Assembly: GCA_963843255.1 (NCBI GenBank)
Contig: CAWJJQ010000003.1
Location: 496,001-560,000 of the forward strand
Origin: Bog-159 sp963843255
Lineage (GTDB): Bacteria; Acidobacteriota; Terriglobia; Bryobacterales; Bryobacteraceae
Direction of reading: 5' to 3'
Length of the DNA: 64,000 bases
The position numbers and the translations under genes were made by a program. The notes under the pieces were generated by a model. The model made no database searches. It saw nothing but the letters and a program-made list of their open reading frames with translations, and was not told where the DNA came from. This document shows positions 18,817 through 27,592 of this stretch, piece by piece. Numbering within the stretch: the stretch's first letter is position 1; every line of letters begins with the position of its first letter.

Positions 18817-19722
18817 ATGTCATTGCGACCCGTAAGCCGCGTCATCAAATCGAAACCGACCATCGAAGGGGCCGGGGTACATCTCCGGCGAGCCTTTGGA
18901 TTCGGAAACACCAAGGATTTCGACCCGTTTCTGCTATTGGACGATTTTCGCAACGATGTTCCCGAAGACTACCTGGCGGGATTCCCGTGGCACCCGCATC
19001 GCGGCATCGAAACCATCACGTACGTGCTGGCTGGAACGGTGGACCATGGCGACAGCATGGGCAACCGGGGCACCATCGGCGCGGGGGATGTGCAGTGGAT
19101 GACCGCCGGCAGCGGCATCATCCACCAGGAAATGCCCAAGGGCGATCCCGCCGGACGGATGCATGGATTTCAGTTGTGGGCCAACCTCCCTTCGCACTTG
19201 AAGATGACGCCGCCGCGCTATCAGGAAGTGAAGTCTCCGGATATTCCGGAGGTGACGGACGACGACGGGACACACGTACGCCTGGTTTGCGGCAGTTTCT
19301 GGGGCAAGCGCGGCCCGGTGGACGGCATCGCCGCGGACCCGGTCTATCTGGACGTCTCGGTTGCGCCGGGGCGCAGGAAGAAACTGCCCGTCGAAACCGG
19401 CCGCCACTCTTTCGCCTATGTGTTCGCGGGCGGGGGCAAGTTCTGCAATGCTTCGGGACCGCTGGCGGTACCGACGGAAGGCATCAAGTGGCTGGATACA
19501 GCGCCGCCGGCGGAGGCGGACAATCGTTCGCTGGTGCTGTTCGACCGGGGCGATGAAGTGGAAGTGCAAGCCGGCGACCAGGGTATGCGTTTCCTTTTGG
19601 TTTCGGGGCAGCCGTTGCAGGAGCCGGTGGCCTGGTACGGTCCGATTGTGATGAACACCCAGGAGGAGCTTCGCCGCGCCTTCGAGGATCTGGAAAAAGG
19701 CACGTTTTTAGCTAAAGCATAA
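18817..19722 (+). CDS. Pirin family protein
   Basis: The 301-residue bicupin has the pirin metal site: 'FPWHPHRGIETITYVL' with two His, then 'GSGIIHQEMPKGDP' with the next His and Glu ligands, and a C-terminal pirin_C domain with 'GMRFLLVSGQPLQEPVAWYG'. Bacterial pirins are iron-binding proteins, some with quercetinase activity or redox-linked regulatory roles. AGGAGACACAG provides the ribosome binding site. The run catalase - pirin - MFS pump - quinone reductase suggests an oxidative or xenobiotic stress context, though the last gene is on the other strand. Confidence 0.93.
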   Translation: MSLRPVSRVIKSKPTIEGAGVHLRRAFGFGNTKDFDPFLLLDDFRNDVPEDYLAGFPWHPHRGIETITYVLAGTVDHGDSMGNRGTIGAGDVQWMTAGSGIIHQEMPKGDPAGRMHGFQLWANLPSHLKMTPPRYQEVKSPDIPEVTDDDGTHVRLVCGSFWGKRGPVDGIAADPVYLDVSVAPGRRKKLPVETGRHSFAYVFAGGGKFCNASGPLAVPTEGIKWLDTAPPAEADNRSLVLFDRGDEVEVQAGDQGMRFLLVSGQPLQEPVAWYGPIVMNTQEELRRAFEDLEKGTFLAKA

Positions 19723-19768
19723 GCGGCGTCCCGGGTGCCCGCCGTAGCGCTCGGCGCCGTCCCACAAT

Positions 19769-21295
19769 ATGGCAAACATCGGCAGATCGCCTTGCGACGA
19801 AGGCGTCATCCTGGCCGGCGCTGCCGGGTCGGCCACGAACTATCAGGGCCGGGTTCTGGCGGCGGCCATTCTCGGATCGGGCATGGCCTTCATCGATGGC
19901 ACCGTGGTCAACGTCGCTCTGCCGGCCCTGCAATCCGCCCTGCACGCCACCATTTCGCAGGTTCAGTGGGTCATGGAGGGCTATTCGCTCCTCCTGTCGG
20001 CGTTATTGCTGACCGGGGGTTCGCTGGGCGACCTGTATGGCCGCCGCCGTATTTTTTTGTTCGGGACGATTCTGTTTGCGGCCGGCTCGGCCTGGTGCGG
20101 CATTTCATCCGGCATCGAAATGCTTATCGCCGCGCGGGCGGTGCAAGGGGCCGGCGCGGCACTGCTTGTACCGGGCAGCCTGGCATTGATCAGCGCGACA
20201 TTCCCGACAGCGGACCGCGGCCGCGCGATCGGCACCTGGTCGGGTTTCACTTCCATCACCACGGCTGCCGGCCCTGTGCTCGGCGGGTGGCTGGTGCAGC
20301 ATGCATCCTGGCGTCTGGTCTTCTTCATCAATCTGCCGATCGCGCTGGCGGTCGTGCTCATTCTACGCGGGGTGCCGGAATGCGGCGCCAAGATTAAAAC
20401 GGCTGGGCTGGACTGGACAGGCGCGCTGCTCGCCACCGCGGGCCTCGCGGGCATTGTGTACGGCTTGATCGAATCGGCGCCGGTTGCAGGGGCGTTCGGG
20501 GTGGTGGCGCTAGCGGCGTTCTTTGTGCTTGAGACCCGTGCCGCCGCACCCATGCTGCCCATGTCGCTTTTCCGGTCGCGCGATTTTCTGGGCGCCAATC
20601 TGCTTACGCTGCTTCTTTACGGCGCTTTGGGCGGATTGCTGTTCTTCCTTCCGCTCGATCTGATCCAGGTCCAGGGATACTCCCCGACGGAGGCGGGCAG
20701 CGCCCTGCTGCCGTTGATCCTGTTGATGTTCGCACTGTCCCGCTGGTCCGGCGGATTGCTCGGGAAGTACGGACCTAAATTACCGCTCACGATTGGTCCG
20801 CTGCTGGCCGGGGCCGGTTTCGCGTTAATGGCGAGGCCCGGTATCGGCGGCTCCTACTGGACCACGTACTTTCCTGCTGTACTGACTCTCGGGCTAGGTA
20901 TGGCGATCAGCGTCGCACCTCTTACTACGCTGGTAATGGACGCAGTCCCCAGGGAGAATGCCGGAATTGCTTCCGGGATCAACAACGCCTTTTCGCGTGT
21001 CGCAGGATTGCTCGCCATCGCGGTACTCGGTTTGGTGTTGAACACCGTGTTCAATCACACTCTCGACCGCCGGATCGACGCCCTCCATTTACCTGCCGCC
21101 ACGCGCGCGCGAATGGTGGCGGACCGCGCGAAACTGGCGGCTGCCGATCCGGGAGATGAGAAAGGGAAGCGCGCCATTGAGGAGTCGTTCGTGGACGGTT
21201 TCCGCACGCTCGCCTGGATCGCCGCGGGACTGGGTATCGCGAGTTCGTTCAGCGCTGCGCTCCTTATCGGCGCTACTCACCGGCGATCGCAATGA
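19769..21295 (+). CDS. MFS transporter, DHA2 (EmrB/QacA) family
   Basis: The 508-residue protein has about 14 hydrophobic segments, as expected for the drug:H+ antiporter-2 group. It carries 'FIDGTVVNVALPALQSAL' (motif D1), the loop motif 'GSLGDLYGRRRIFL' (motif A) and 'RAVQGAGAALLVPGSLALI' (motif B/C region). It is probably a multidrug or metabolite exporter in the inner membrane. The last 23 bp overlap the convergent oxidoreductase gene. Confidence 0.92.
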   Translation: MANIGRSPCDEGVILAGAAGSATNYQGRVLAAAILGSGMAFIDGTVVNVALPALQSALHATISQVQWVMEGYSLLLSALLLTGGSLGDLYGRRRIFLFGTILFAAGSAWCGISSGIEMLIAARAVQGAGAALLVPGSLALISATFPTADRGRAIGTWSGFTSITTAAGPVLGGWLVQHASWRLVFFINLPIALAVVLILRGVPECGAKIKTAGLDWTGALLATAGLAGIVYGLIESAPVAGAFGVVALAAFFVLETRAAAPMLPMSLFRSRDFLGANLLTLLLYGALGGLLFFLPLDLIQVQGYSPTEAGSALLPLILLMFALSRWSGGLLGKYGPKLPLTIGPLLAGAGFALMARPGIGGSYWTTYFPAVLTLGLGMAISVAPLTTLVMDAVPRENAGIASGINNAFSRVAGLLAIAVLGLVLNTVFNHTLDRRIDALHLPAATRARMVADRAKLAAADPGDEKGKRAIEESFVDGFRTLAWIAAGLGIASSFSAALLIGATHRRSQ

Positions 21296-22193
21296 CTACT
21301 TTGCCGCGATGGTTTCTCTTCACCGTGCCGGCGTAGGCTTCCGGCGCTTGCGACCAGCGAACCACCACGTCAACCACCGTCCGCAGGCGGCCGTCCTGCA
21401 GCATGTCCGCGATGGTCTTCAACTGCGCACCGTCCGGCTCGACGATGAAGAATGCCTTCTTGACCCGCTCTTCCACGACATCGCCGCTGACGATGGTCAC
21501 CATCCGGCCCAGCGGCCTGAGGATGCTCCACGAGCGCTCCAGGGTCTCCCCGCCCACGGTGTCGAATACGATGTCCATGGGATCGACTTCGGTCTCGAAG
21601 CGCGCGGTGCGATAGTCGATCACCTGTTCCGCTCCCAGGTCTTTCACAAAGCCGGCGTTAGCCGCGGATGCGGTCGCGGTAACGCGAGCCCCCGCTAGTC
21701 GCGCAATCTGGATGACGAATATCCCCACGCCTCCCGCGCCGCCGTGCACCAGGACGCGATCCCCCTGGCTGACCTTCGCGCGCTTCAGGCCTTGCCATGC
21801 GGTCAACGCGGGAATGGGAACCGAGGCTGCCTGCGCGTGGGTCAATCGCGCCGGCTTCACGGCCAGCGCGGCTGCGGGTGCCACGCAATACTCCGCCGTG
21901 GCGCCGTCGCTGTACCAGTCGTTCATGCCAAAGACCTGCTCGCCGGCCTTGAACTCCGTGACGCCTTCGCCGGCCGCGGACACCTCGCCGGAAAACTCGT
22001 GACCGGGCACCGCACCCTGCCGCTCTGCCCCCGACGCAGTGTGGGTGGTGGGGTACCACGACAATTCGGCCATGGTGACCCCGGCCGCGGACACGCGGAT
22101 CAGAACCTGGCCCGGGCCGGATTGGGGCTGCGGAATCTCGGCCGCGATCAAGCCCGGCTTAGGCGCCGAATTATCCAAGCGATAAGCTCTCAT
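21273..22193 (-). CDS. NADP-dependent quinone oxidoreductase-like MDR protein
   Basis: The 306-residue protein is a zinc-free medium-chain dehydrogenase/reductase: GroES-like N-terminal half with 'VPGHEFSGEVSAAGEGV', then a Rossmann domain with 'VLVHGGAGGVGIFVIQIA' for NADP binding. No Cys/His zinc ligands are apparent. Such enzymes reduce quinones or enones. It converges on the MFS gene. Confidence 0.9.
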   Translation of the reverse strand: MRAYRLDNSAPKPGLIAAEIPQPQSGPGQVLIRVSAAGVTMAELSWYPTTHTASGAERQGAVPGHEFSGEVSAAGEGVTEFKAGEQVFGMNDWYSDGATAEYCVAPAAALAVKPARLTHAQAASVPIPALTAWQGLKRAKVSQGDRVLVHGGAGGVGIFVIQIARLAGARVTATASAANAGFVKDLGAEQVIDYRTARFETEVDPMDIVFDTVGGETLERSWSILRPLGRMVTIVSGDVVEERVKKAFFIVEPDGAQLKTIADMLQDGRLRTVVDVVVRWSQAPEAYAGTVKRNHRGKVVIAIAGE

Positions 22194-22351
22194 GATTCAC
22201 CTCGCTCCTTACTTATGCACAGTAATGGCCGATCAGCGACGGAGTCAACATCTACACCGCCGGAGACGACCAAGAATCCGCGAATCGCCAGTGGCCGGGA
22301 TCTCCCGCGGCCACCCTACGATCGGCGTAAAATAAGACTGTGGAGAAAGTA

Positions 22352-22528
22352 ATGCGCATCTTCGACACTTTTAAGGAAGCCGATGACGCCGATGCCCTCT
22401 CCCGCGCTCAAATGACCCCGCAGCAGCGGGTCGGCATATTCTTCGAACTGCGGGAGCGAGCCCACCCCGATGCCTCTAAGCAAGGATTTGCGAGAGTTTA
22501 TCGAGTGCTTGAACTCGAACGAAGTTAA
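22352..22528 (+). CDS. Small protein paired with nucleotidyltransferase
   Basis: A 58-residue acidic/basic protein with no recognised domain. ATG 22352 is chosen over GTG 22340 because GGAG lies 7 bp upstream. Its 3' end overlaps the following nucleotidyltransferase gene by 59 bp, a layout often seen in toxin-antitoxin-type pairs. Function is unknown; it could be the partner of the downstream enzyme. Confidence 0.6.
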   Translation: MRIFDTFKEADDADALSRAQMTPQQRVGIFFELRERAHPDASKQGFARVYRVLELERS

Positions 22529-22928
22529 GTATCTCGTGGTTGGCGCGCTGGCTGTTTCGTGGCATGGATTTCCCCGGTACTCCGCGGATGTCGATTTCCT
22601 GATTCGCCCCAGCCATGCCAACGCGGAGCGCGTATTGCGAGCGCTCTCTCAATTCGGATTCGGCAGCCTCGACATAACCGCCGCCGATCTGACAGTCACC
22701 GGAAAAGTGATTCAGCTGGGTTACGAGCCGAACCGCATTGACCTGATGACTTCAGTTACCGGTGTGAGTTTCGACGATGCATGGGATGATCGCGCCCCCG
22801 GCGATCTGGATGGTCTGAAGGTCAACTTCATCGGCCGATCATCTCTCCTCCGTAACAAAGACGCCACTGGCCGCGCCAAGGACCGTATCGACGCCGAGGA
22901 ACTCCGGAAGCAGAAACCGCCGACTTAG
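22470..22928 (+). CDS. Nucleotidyltransferase (DUF6036/AbiEii-like)
   Basis: The 152-residue protein has 'VKYLVVGALAVSWHG' followed by 'RYSADVDFLI', which fits the pol-beta-type nucleotidyltransferase core (G-A/G-x-A, then D-x-D carrying catalytic Asp residues), and a later 'RIDLMTSV' that could supply the third Asp. Related proteins (AbiEii, MenT, MNT) are toxins or antitoxins that transfer nucleotides to tRNA or to protein partners. The small overlapping gene upstream is the likely partner. Whether this is a true toxin-antitoxin pair is inferred from layout only. Confidence 0.75.
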   Translation: MPLSKDLREFIECLNSNEVKYLVVGALAVSWHGFPRYSADVDFLIRPSHANAERVLRALSQFGFGSLDITAADLTVTGKVIQLGYEPNRIDLMTSVTGVSFDDAWDDRAPGDLDGLKVNFIGRSSLLRNKDATGRAKDRIDAEELRKQKPPT

Positions 22929-22984
22929 CTTTCATCCACCGGCTGCCTTGAATTTGGAGGGCTCAACTGACACGCACTAAGTTG

Positions 22985-24136
22985 TCAGCGGGGACCCAGG
23001 TTTTCGTACCACTTTAAATTCGCGGTGGCGGAACCGATGCAAGCTATGTCGGGGCGGCCGTCCCCGTTCAGATCGGCGATGGCGCAGGCCGCCGCGGAAA
23101 TGGAAGGGTCGAGCACTTGCTTTGACCATTCGCGGCCCTGGTCGTCTTCGGCTGAGTAGATATTGACACCTTTGGCGCGATACCCGGCGACCACCTCGTC
23201 GCGGCCGTCGCCGTTCAGGTCCCCGGTCCAGATGGTGTGGCCGTCGGACAGGGAGTCGTCGATCACGTGCCGCTGCCACTGGCCCGCCTGCTCGCGATAG
23301 ATGGCGACCTGGTTACCGTGCCAGGGCTCGATGGCAGCCACGAATCGCTGGTGGCCGAGATGTCCCACCGCCACATCGCTGCTGCCGGATTTCGGCCACG
23401 GCGCGGGATCGCCTTTGGCGATTTCGGTTCGGCTCCACGCTCCGCCGGCGCCCAACCGGTATAGATGGATGCCCACGAAGCTGGCGGTGAGGATGCCATC
23501 GCGGCCTGTGCCGTCCCAATCGACGGGATAGATGCAGTGGACCACGCCTTCGTCCTGGTCGGAGATGGTTTCGCGTTTCCACTCGCCAGGCCGGTAGAAC
23601 ACCAGCGGCGTGTGGGCGCGGTCTTCGGGATGGTTGACCGTGGCAGCAGTCAGCGGCTGATTGACAACCACCCTGTGGCCGCTGCCGTCGATATCGGCCC
23701 AGCGGAGGCGATGCGAGGTTGGGAGGCGGTCGATTTCCTGCATGGTCCACGGCTGGCGGGGATCTCCATTGTGGCGCAACACGGAAACGATGCCCGCGCT
23801 CTTTTTAGCTTCCATGGAGAAGCCGTGAGCCAGCACGATCTCGGGGATGCCGTCGCCGTCGAGGTCCCACGCCGCGAGGTTGATCATGCCCGACAGGTTG
23901 GCGGCGATGACATGGCGTTGCCAGCCGGGATTTTCGAACCAGACCAGTTCGGTCATGCCGCTGGCGAGGGCGATGAGGTCGGGCTTGCCGTCGTGGTTCA
24001 CGTCGATGGCCACCACCTGGTAACCGCCGGCGAGTCCCGTAGCGACGGTGTGCTCGGCGAATCGCGCGGGGGGCGCTCCAGCCAGGGTTGCGGCGACGGT
24101 CAACAGCGCAAGAGCCACCCGGGAATGCTCAGGCAT
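22985..24136 (-). CDS. FG-GAP/VCBS repeat protein, exported
   Basis: The 383-residue protein has an N-terminal signal peptide and at least five repeats with calcium-binding-type loops: 'DVNHDGKPD', 'DLDGDGIPE', 'DWDGTGRDG', 'DLNGDGRDE' and 'DLNGDGRPD'. This fits a seven-bladed integrin-like beta-propeller acting outside the cytoplasm. Its start overlaps the end of the upstream Gfo/Idh gene by 8 bp, so the two are co-translated. The ligand is unknown. Confidence 0.88.
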   Translation of the reverse strand: MPEHSRVALALLTVAATLAGAPPARFAEHTVATGLAGGYQVVAIDVNHDGKPDLIALASGMTELVWFENPGWQRHVIAANLSGMINLAAWDLDGDGIPEIVLAHGFSMEAKKSAGIVSVLRHNGDPRQPWTMQEIDRLPTSHRLRWADIDGSGHRVVVNQPLTAATVNHPEDRAHTPLVFYRPGEWKRETISDQDEGVVHCIYPVDWDGTGRDGILTASFVGIHLYRLGAGGAWSRTEIAKGDPAPWPKSGSSDVAVGHLGHQRFVAAIEPWHGNQVAIYREQAGQWQRHVIDDSLSDGHTIWTGDLNGDGRDEVVAGYRAKGVNIYSAEDDQGREWSKQVLDPSISAAACAIADLNGDGRPDIACIGSATANLKWYENLGPR

Positions 24137-25415
24137 GGTCGGTGATGGTCTCGCTGGCGGCGTCCCAATACAGCTTGCGGCCTTCGCGGTAGGCGCGCGC
24201 GGCCATGATTATGGCCACGGAATGCGCGAAGCCGTGGCGCACGGTGGCATTGGGCTGCTCGCGGCTGCGCAGGCACTCAAACCAGTTGGTCATGTGTGAG
24301 AGGTCGTTATCGCCGATGAAGGGCAGGCCCGGTTCGTTTTTGCCCGGCAGCGTGACGAAGCTCTCGGCGCGGTGGATGAACGGATTGTCCTCGTGGGTGC
24401 CTTTCTCTTCGATCAGTTTCCAACGCTGGCTGCCTTCGCCTCCGATATTGACGAGGGTAGCCTTCTTGCCCATGATGCGGGTGAAGCTGTCGGAATCGTT
24501 GCCGAAGCTGCTGGAATAGCTGACCAGGAATCCCTTCGGATATTCGAGCAAGGCCTGGAAGGTGTCGGGATTCTCGCGGCCGTCGGGCCAGGCGAAGATG
24601 CCGCCATGGGCCATGACGGAGCGCGGGAAATTATCGTCCAGGAAGAAGTGCGCCAGGTCGATTCCGTGGCTCATCCATTGATCCGCGATGCCGGCGGAGA
24701 AGTCCTTGTAGAGCCGGAATTCGAAATAGAGTCGCGGATCGAACGGGCGGTAAGGTTTGGTGAGCAGCCAGCGGCGCCAGTCGGTATCCTCTTCGCGAAG
24801 CTGCGCGACTTCGGGGCGGCCGCGCCAGCGCGGGCCATGGTAGTTCCACACGATTTCGTACTTGGTGACTTCGCCGAGCGCTCCGGTGCGGATCAAGTTG
24901 CGGGTGGCAATCTGGTAGGGCTCGCTGCGATGCTGCGTGCCCACCTGAACGATTACTTTGCGGGCCAGGACAGCGTCGCGGGCGGCCTTGGCCTCTTCGA
25001 GCACGTTGCCCATGGGCTTCTCGCAGTAGGCATCTTTACCGGCTTCGACGACCAGCTTCAGAATGGGCGAATGCGCGAAATCCGGTGTGGAGATAATAAC
25101 TGCGTCGACGTCCTTGAGGGGCAGCACATCCTCGAAGTATTGGAAGGAGCGCGGCGGCCGGCCATAAACCTTGGCCGCGCTGGCCACGGCACGCTCCCGG
25201 TTGACCTTCCAGAGATCGCAGACGGCGGTCATTTCGACATTCTTGCGGTCTTTGAGGTGGGAGACGATTCCGGCCAGTTCGCTGCCGCGATCGCCGACGC
25301 CAATGTGGGCGAGGGAGATGCGCTCGTTGGCGCCCTGTATCCGGCTATAGGACAGCGCCGTGCCAGCCAGGGCGGCGGCGCTGCGATTTAAGAACATTCT
25401 GCGATCGAGGGACAT
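24129..25415 (-). CDS. Gfo/Idh/MocA family oxidoreductase, Tat-exported
   Basis: The 428-residue protein has a Tat leader ('LDRRMFLNRSAAALAG') and a Rossmann domain with 'AHIGVGDRGSELAGI', followed by the typical 'DAVIISTPDFAHSPI' and 'YCEKPMGNVLEEAKAA' (EKP motif) and the C-terminal alpha/beta domain. It likely oxidises or hydrolyses a sugar derivative using tightly bound NAD(P). ATG 25415 is selected because the leader begins there; the longer frame upstream lacks protein character and covers the promoter region of aqpZ. It is co-translated with the FG-GAP gene. Confidence 0.9.
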   Translation of the reverse strand: MSLDRRMFLNRSAAALAGTALSYSRIQGANERISLAHIGVGDRGSELAGIVSHLKDRKNVEMTAVCDLWKVNRERAVASAAKVYGRPPRSFQYFEDVLPLKDVDAVIISTPDFAHSPILKLVVEAGKDAYCEKPMGNVLEEAKAARDAVLARKVIVQVGTQHRSEPYQIATRNLIRTGALGEVTKYEIVWNYHGPRWRGRPEVAQLREEDTDWRRWLLTKPYRPFDPRLYFEFRLYKDFSAGIADQWMSHGIDLAHFFLDDNFPRSVMAHGGIFAWPDGRENPDTFQALLEYPKGFLVSYSSSFGNDSDSFTRIMGKKATLVNIGGEGSQRWKLIEEKGTHEDNPFIHRAESFVTLPGKNEPGLPFIGDNDLSHMTNWFECLRSREQPNATVRHGFAHSVAIIMAARAYREGRKLYWDAASETITDHA

Positions 25416-25557
25416 GGGCTGATGGAGCCAGTTTACACCCTTGCCAGGCCCGCCCGGGCATCGTGGCGAATGTGGGCGAATGTGCAAAATGGACCCAAAA
25501 ATCTTCGCCGGTCCAAAACAATCTGTGCGATGATAAGTCTCCGCGGGAGGCAAGCAG

Positions 25558-26277
25558 ATGTCGTTAATGAAACGTATGAGTGCCGAGTTTCTTGGCACAT
25601 TCTGGCTGGTTTTTGGCGGTTGTGGCGCCGCTGTTCTGGACGCCGCATTCCCGCAATTAGGCATCGGATTCGCCGGCGTGGCGCTGGCATTCGGCCTGAC
25701 GGTGATGACCATGGTGTTTGCCGTGGGGCACATCTCCGGCGGCCATTTCAACCCGGCGGTTACCGTCGGATTAGCAGTGGCCAAGCGTTTCCCCTGGAAC
25801 AATGTGATCGCGTACATTGCCGTCCAAGTCCTGGGGGCGATGGTGGCAAGCGGCGTTCTTTACGCCATAGCCAGCGGCAAGCCCGGGTTCGTGGCCGGCG
25901 GATTCGCGGCCAATGGGTATGCCGACCACTCTCCGGGGCTTTATTCCATGGAATCCGCGATCCTGGCTGAAATCGTCCTCACGTTCATGTTCCTGATGAT
26001 CATCCTGGGAGCCACTGACAAGCGTGCGCCGGCCGGTTTTGCGGCCATCGCCATCGGCCTGGGCTTGACGCTGATTCACTTGATCGGTATCCCGGTGACG
26101 AACCTTTCGGTAAATCCGGCGCGCAGCACCGGTCCGGCGGTGATCGTGGGCGGCTGGGCCCTCCAGCAGCTCTGGTTGTTCTGGGTGATGCCGATTGTAG
26201 GAGGCGCGATCGCCGGACTGGCCTATCCCTGGCTGGCGAGCGAGGAGGCTCCGCAGACAAAGACCGCTACGGCCTAA
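25558..26277 (+). CDS. aqpZ: Aquaporin Z-type MIP channel
   Basis: The 239-residue protein has six hydrophobic helices and both half-helix signatures, 'SGGHFNPAVTVG' and 'NLSVNPARSTGPAV'. The Arg after the second NPA and 'GGHFNPAV' are typical of water-selective AqpZ rather than glycerol facilitators. GGGAGGCAAGCAG gives the ribosome binding site. A GCGCAAA palindrome begins 4 bp after its stop. Confidence 0.93.
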   Translation: MSLMKRMSAEFLGTFWLVFGGCGAAVLDAAFPQLGIGFAGVALAFGLTVMTMVFAVGHISGGHFNPAVTVGLAVAKRFPWNNVIAYIAVQVLGAMVASGVLYAIASGKPGFVAGGFAANGYADHSPGLYSMESAILAEIVLTFMFLMIILGATDKRAPAGFAAIAIGLGLTLIHLIGIPVTNLSVNPARSTGPAVIVGGWALQQLWLFWVMPIVGGAIAGLAYPWLASEEAPQTKTATA

Positions 26278-26280
26278 GAA

Positions 26281-26365
26281 GCGCAAAGGGGCGCGTGCCC
26301 GCGCCGCCAGGAAGGACAGGAACTCGCGGGATAAGTGGCGGCGCGGCCGTGGCCCCGTTTTGCGC
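26281..26365. repeat. GCGCAAA palindromic repeat, copy C (inverted)
   Basis: An 85-bp element in the opposite orientation to copies A and B. It begins GCGCAAAGGGGCGCGTG, ends GGCCCCGTTTTGCGC, and holds the inner GCGCCGCC/GGCGGCGC pair and an AGGAACTC loop motif. It sits between the convergent aqpZ and small-protein genes, where it could serve as a bidirectional terminator. Confidence 0.85.
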
Positions 26366-26372
26366 GAGTTCC

Positions 26373-26606
26373 TTAGAGGTCCCGCGGTTGGCGTGGCGTG
26401 CGCGCCAAGCGCGCTGCCCCTGCCGCGGCCCAACCGAGGTAACGCCACAGGTCTGACCGGCGCTGCCACGTAAACCGCCAGAAGTCGCGGAAGGTGATGC
26501 GGTCCGCGTGCCAGCCCCAGTACGTCTCCACGCGCCAGCGCAGATACGGGCTACGCCACGGGGTGAATCGGTAACCGCGAGAGAGGCGCCAGAGGACGCG
26601 CAGCAT
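26373..26606 (-). CDS. Small Trp/Arg-rich protein of unknown function
   Basis: A 77-residue protein with many Trp, Arg and Tyr residues ('YRFTPWRSPYLRWRVETYWG') and no clear membrane helix. The ATG at 26606 overlaps the TGA of the upstream VWA gene (TGATG), so it is the third gene of the VWA operon. Function is unknown; conserved-looking composition and coupling argue that it is real. Confidence 0.55.
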   Translation of the reverse strand: MLRVLWRLSRGYRFTPWRSPYLRWRVETYWGWHADRITFRDFWRFTWQRRSDLWRYLGWAAAGAARLARTPRQPRDL

Positions 26607-27592
26607 CAATTGCTGCCGGCGTTACGCGCCGAAGCATTGCCGTTGATGCCATCGGGTGTGGCGTAGTAACCGGAGCGGGTCCGCACGGTCGGACGGTTAG
26701 GTCCGTTGGCGGTCACTTTGATCTGCCGGAACGATCCATCCAGCGCTACGTTCGCGGGCGTATAAGCCAGCGTGTACTGGTTGCGGATGTCGCGCGCCAC
26801 TTGGTGCGCCACGCGGTCCACTTCAGACAACTCCTTGGGGAAGTAGGATTCGCCGCCGGTGACGCCGGCCAGTTCTTCCAGGGCCCGCTTGCAGCGCTTG
26901 GCTTCGCGCCGTTCTTCTTCGCTCAGAAGCCCCACGGTGTAGATCAGCACGCCGCTATCCTGTGACGATTTCACCAGGTTTTCCAGGCTGATCAGGCTGC
27001 TGTTGTCGTTGCCATCGGTGACCACCACGAGCACCTTCTTGTCCTTCTTAGCTTTCTCTTTCAGGTGATCGATGGACATCCGGATGGCATCCCGCATGGC
27101 GGTGCCCCCGCGCGAATCGATGCGCGCCAGACCTTCCTGCAAATCTTTCACGTCGTTGGTGAAGTCTTTGTCGAGAAAAGCTTCATCGTTGAAATTGACG
27201 ATGAAAACTTCATCCTGCGGGTTGGAATCCTTTACCAGGGCGAGCGCGGCCGCTTCCACCTTGGCGCGTTTATCGCGCATGCTCCCGCTGTTGTCGATCA
27301 CCAGCCCCATGGATACCGGCACGTCTTCACGTTTGAAGATTTTGATCTGCTGCCGGACATTATTCTCAAACACCTCGAAGGCCGTCTCGGGAAGGTTGAT
27401 GACCAGGTGTCCGCTTTTATCCACTACGGTTGCGTGTAGAACTACCAGCCGCGTATCCACGCGGATGACGGTGGACGATTGGCCGGGCGTGTCCGCCGCA
27501 AACAGGCCAAAAACCGCCACGGCAGACAAGGCCGAGATTAGAATGTTTTTAGGGACACGCGCCCCTTTGCGCTTGTTATTGAGTAGGTGCAT
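26606..27592 (-). CDS. VWFA-related protein (acidobacterial type), exported
   Basis: The 328-residue protein has a signal peptide and one von Willebrand A domain with a near-canonical MIDAS motif, 'VIDNSGSMRDKRAKVE', plus 'GGTAMRDAI' and 'VVVTDGNDNSS'. It matches the VWFA-related family abundant in Acidobacteria, thought to act in the envelope by metal-dependent protein contacts. Its ATG (27592) overlaps the upstream paralogue by 17 bp. The positively charged start of the leader, 'NKRKGAR', is encoded by half of a GCGCAAA repeat, indicating the repeat landed in the gene start. Confidence 0.88.
   Translation of the reverse strand: MHLLNNKRKGARVPKNILISALSAVAVFGLFAADTPGQSSTVIRVDTRLVVLHATVVDKSGHLVINLPETAFEVFENNVRQQIKIFKREDVPVSMGLVIDNSGSMRDKRAKVEAAALALVKDSNPQDEVFIVNFNDEAFLDKDFTNDVKDLQEGLARIDSRGGTAMRDAIRMSIDHLKEKAKKDKKVLVVVTDGNDNSSLISLENLVKSSQDSGVLIYTVGLLSEEERREAKRCKRALEELAGVTGGESYFPKELSEVDRVAHQVARDIRNQYTLAYTPANVALDGSFRQIKVTANGPNRPTVRTRSGYYATPDGINGNASARNAGSN
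27555..27573. repeat. GCGCAAA palindromic repeat, partial copy D
   Basis: ACACGCGCCCCTTTGCGC is the same right half as in copy B. Only one arm is present, inside the 5' coding region of the second VWA gene and next to the stop of the first. Confidence 0.6.

Noticed and set aside
24129..25817. Longer 562-residue version of the Gfo/Idh protein
   Set aside because: The extra N-terminus overlaps aqpZ and precedes a normal Tat leader at 25415.
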